5,300 bases of DNA from Bacillota bacterium. Its GTDB lineage: Bacteria > Bacillota > Bacilli > Alicyclobacillales > SLC66. Below are positions 4,740 through 5,300 of this stretch, in pieces. The notes below the pieces were generated by a model. The model was not told the origin of the DNA. It saw only the letters and a program-made list of their open reading frames with translations, and did no database searches. Numbering within the stretch: position 1 is the stretch's first letter; every line of letters begins with the position of its first letter. Where the stretch lies: positions 1 to 5,300 of the forward strand of contig JAKACR010000213.1 in NCBI GenBank assembly GCA_021821225.1, in the 5' to 3' direction. The position numbers and the translations under genes were made by a program.

Positions 4740-5126
4740 ATGGACTTTCAGTATTCGGTAAGCACCGGCAAATCTGTGGATGATGCAGTGACGGCGCTGG
4801 AAGAGAGCCTGAAGGAACGCAAGTTCGGCATCCTGTGGAAACTGGACATGACGGCCACTCTGCAGAGTAAGGGCCTGCCGTTCAACCGACCCTACCGTGT
4901 GCTGGAGGTCTGCAATCCGGCGGAGGCCAATCAGGTATTGACGGCCAATACGCGCGTGGGGTATTTTCTTCCGTGCAAGCTGGTCGTGTACGAGGATGGC
5001 GGCAAGACGATGATCGGCATGCCGAGACCGTCTGTCCTGATGGACCTTTTGGGAGACGGTTCGTTGGCGGAGACGGCCCGGCGGGTTGAGCGCACACTTG
5101 TCGAAGCCATCGATGCGGCCAAATAG
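4740..5126 (+). CDS. DUF302 domain protein
   Basis: The 128-residue protein matches the DUF302 pattern throughout. It opens with an FQYSVSTGKSVDDAVTALEESLKERKFGILWKLDMTATL-like stretch (3-41), then RPYRVLEVCNP (50-60, C58), then GYFLPCKLVVYEDGGKT (74-90, C79), and a C-terminal helix. It has no signal peptide or membrane segment. The biochemical function of DUF302 is not established. It often occurs near sulfur or metal genes, and the two conserved-looking Cys sites, in CNP and LPC, could in principle carry sulfur (inference). ATG 4740 is preceded by GAGGATGGG (4725-4733). A TTG at 4665 in the same frame has no ribosome binding site and adds residues outside the domain. The 96-bp gap from cstR suggests read-through from the tauE promoter or a weak local promoter. 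The stop codon's last base is the first base of the following mobile element. Confidence 0.85.
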   Translation: MDFQYSVSTGKSVDDAVTALEESLKERKFGILWKLDMTATLQSKGLPFNRPYRVLEVCNPAEANQVLTANTRVGYFLPCKLVVYEDGGKTMIGMPRPSVLMDLLGDGSLAETARRVERTLVEAIDAAK

Positions 5127-5135
5127 AGGTTGTTC

Positions 5136-5155
5136 AAAAAGGGAGCAAAACTCCC
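5136..5155 (-). terminator. Terminator-like hairpin at the inner end of copy 2, minus direction
   Basis: GGGAG (5141-5145) and CTCCC (5151-5155) form a 5-bp stem around a 5-nt loop. On the minus strand the stem is followed by TTTTT (5140-5136). It could stop minus-strand transcription entering from the right. The stem is short and no minus-strand gene is seen, so it may only be part of the element's TIR structure. Confidence 0.35.
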
Positions 5156-5213
5156 CGGCGCTGGCGGAGTCATCGCCAGAAATGCTCCCTCACGTACCAA
5201 AAACGTACGCTTA

Positions 5214-5256
5214 GGGACATGGGATAAACCTACACATTCGGTTTATCCCATGTCCC
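5214..5256. repeat. Internal hairpin of element copy 2
   Basis: GGGACATGGGATAAACC (5214-5230) pairs perfectly with GGTTTATCCCATGTCCC (5240-5256): a 17-bp stem with a 9-nt loop. It is the intact form of the 14-bp hairpin in copy 1. No T-tract follows directly. It could impede RNA polymerase or protect the 3' end of the DUF302 transcript (inference). Confidence 0.85.
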
Positions 5257-5300
5257 ATTGCACTGCGTGGGTCAACCCTGCCCTCTTTTTGGACAGGCTC

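Larger units (their letters stand above)
5126..5300 (-). mobile_element. MITE-like non-autonomous element, copy 2 (inverted)
   Basis: Read on the minus strand, this 175-bp segment aligns along its whole length with copy 1 at 2446-2626. The ends are GAGCCTGTCCAAAAAG and, on the other side, the complement of GAGGTTGTTCAAAAAG. The middle shares long identical blocks, including GTGCAATGGGACATGG, CCCTAAGCGTACGTTTT and GTACGTGAGGGAGCATTT. It holds no transposase gene. Its outer end coincides with the last base of the window, so the target duplication on that side cannot be seen; the inner flank is AAATA. It abuts the stop codon of the DUF302 gene. Confidence 0.82.

Noticed and set aside
2446..5300. 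CRISPR array or tandem repeat interpretation of the repeats
   Set aside because: The repeats are two distant inverted copies with TIRs, not regularly spaced direct repeats with spacers.

Overview
The window looks like the chromosome of a fairly GC-rich Bacillota (Bacilli) species, possibly of the Alicyclobacillaceae/Effusibacillus type. This is an inference. It rests on strong GGAGG-type ribosome binding sites, SigA-like TTGACA/TATAAT promoters, a staphylococcal-type CstR regulator and a cobalamin-pathway CobD. No rRNA or marker gene is present to fix the taxonomy. All convincing genes lie on the + strand.

Layout. (1) 3-293: 3' end of a CobD-like threonine-phosphate decarboxylase, cut by the window edge. 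(2) 290-2420: a promoter whose -35 box overlaps the cobD stop codon, followed by two tandem Gfo/Idh/MocA-family NAD(P)-dependent oxidoreductases 34 bp apart (392-1375 and 1410-2420), probably one transcription unit acting on a sugar, polyol or related substrate. (3) 2431-2667: a ~180-bp MITE-like element with 20-bp terminal inverted repeats and a 5-bp GATAA duplication, inserted into the arm of an older palindrome. (4) 2668-2823: gene-free DNA. (5) 2824-5126: a sulfur operon. It has a near-consensus promoter overlapped by an ATACC/GGTAT palindrome, a ~230-nt leader, a TauE/SafE exporter, a membrane-anchored single-domain rhodanese, a CstR-type persulfide-sensing repressor and a DUF302 protein. 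(6) 5126-5300: a second copy of the MITE-like element in inverted orientation, ending exactly at the window edge.

How the genes fit together. The regulator has Cys31 and Cys60 and lacks the copper-ligand His of CsoR, which is the signature of Staphylococcus aureus CstR. The palindrome at the tauE promoter is a plausible CstR operator. The likely job of the operon is reactive-sulfur (persulfide/sulfite) handling: the rhodanese moves sulfane sulfur, TauE/SafE exports sulfite or another sulfur anion, and CstR derepresses the operon when persulfides build up. CstA, CstB and SQR of the staphylococcal operon are absent from this window, and a DUF302 protein occupies the distal position.

The most unusual feature is the repeat architecture. 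The sulfur operon is bracketed by inverted copies of one ~180-bp hairpin-rich element. The element's terminal 12-mer TTGAACAACCTC occurs four times in 5.3 kb, and three of the four lie on the 3' end of a gene.
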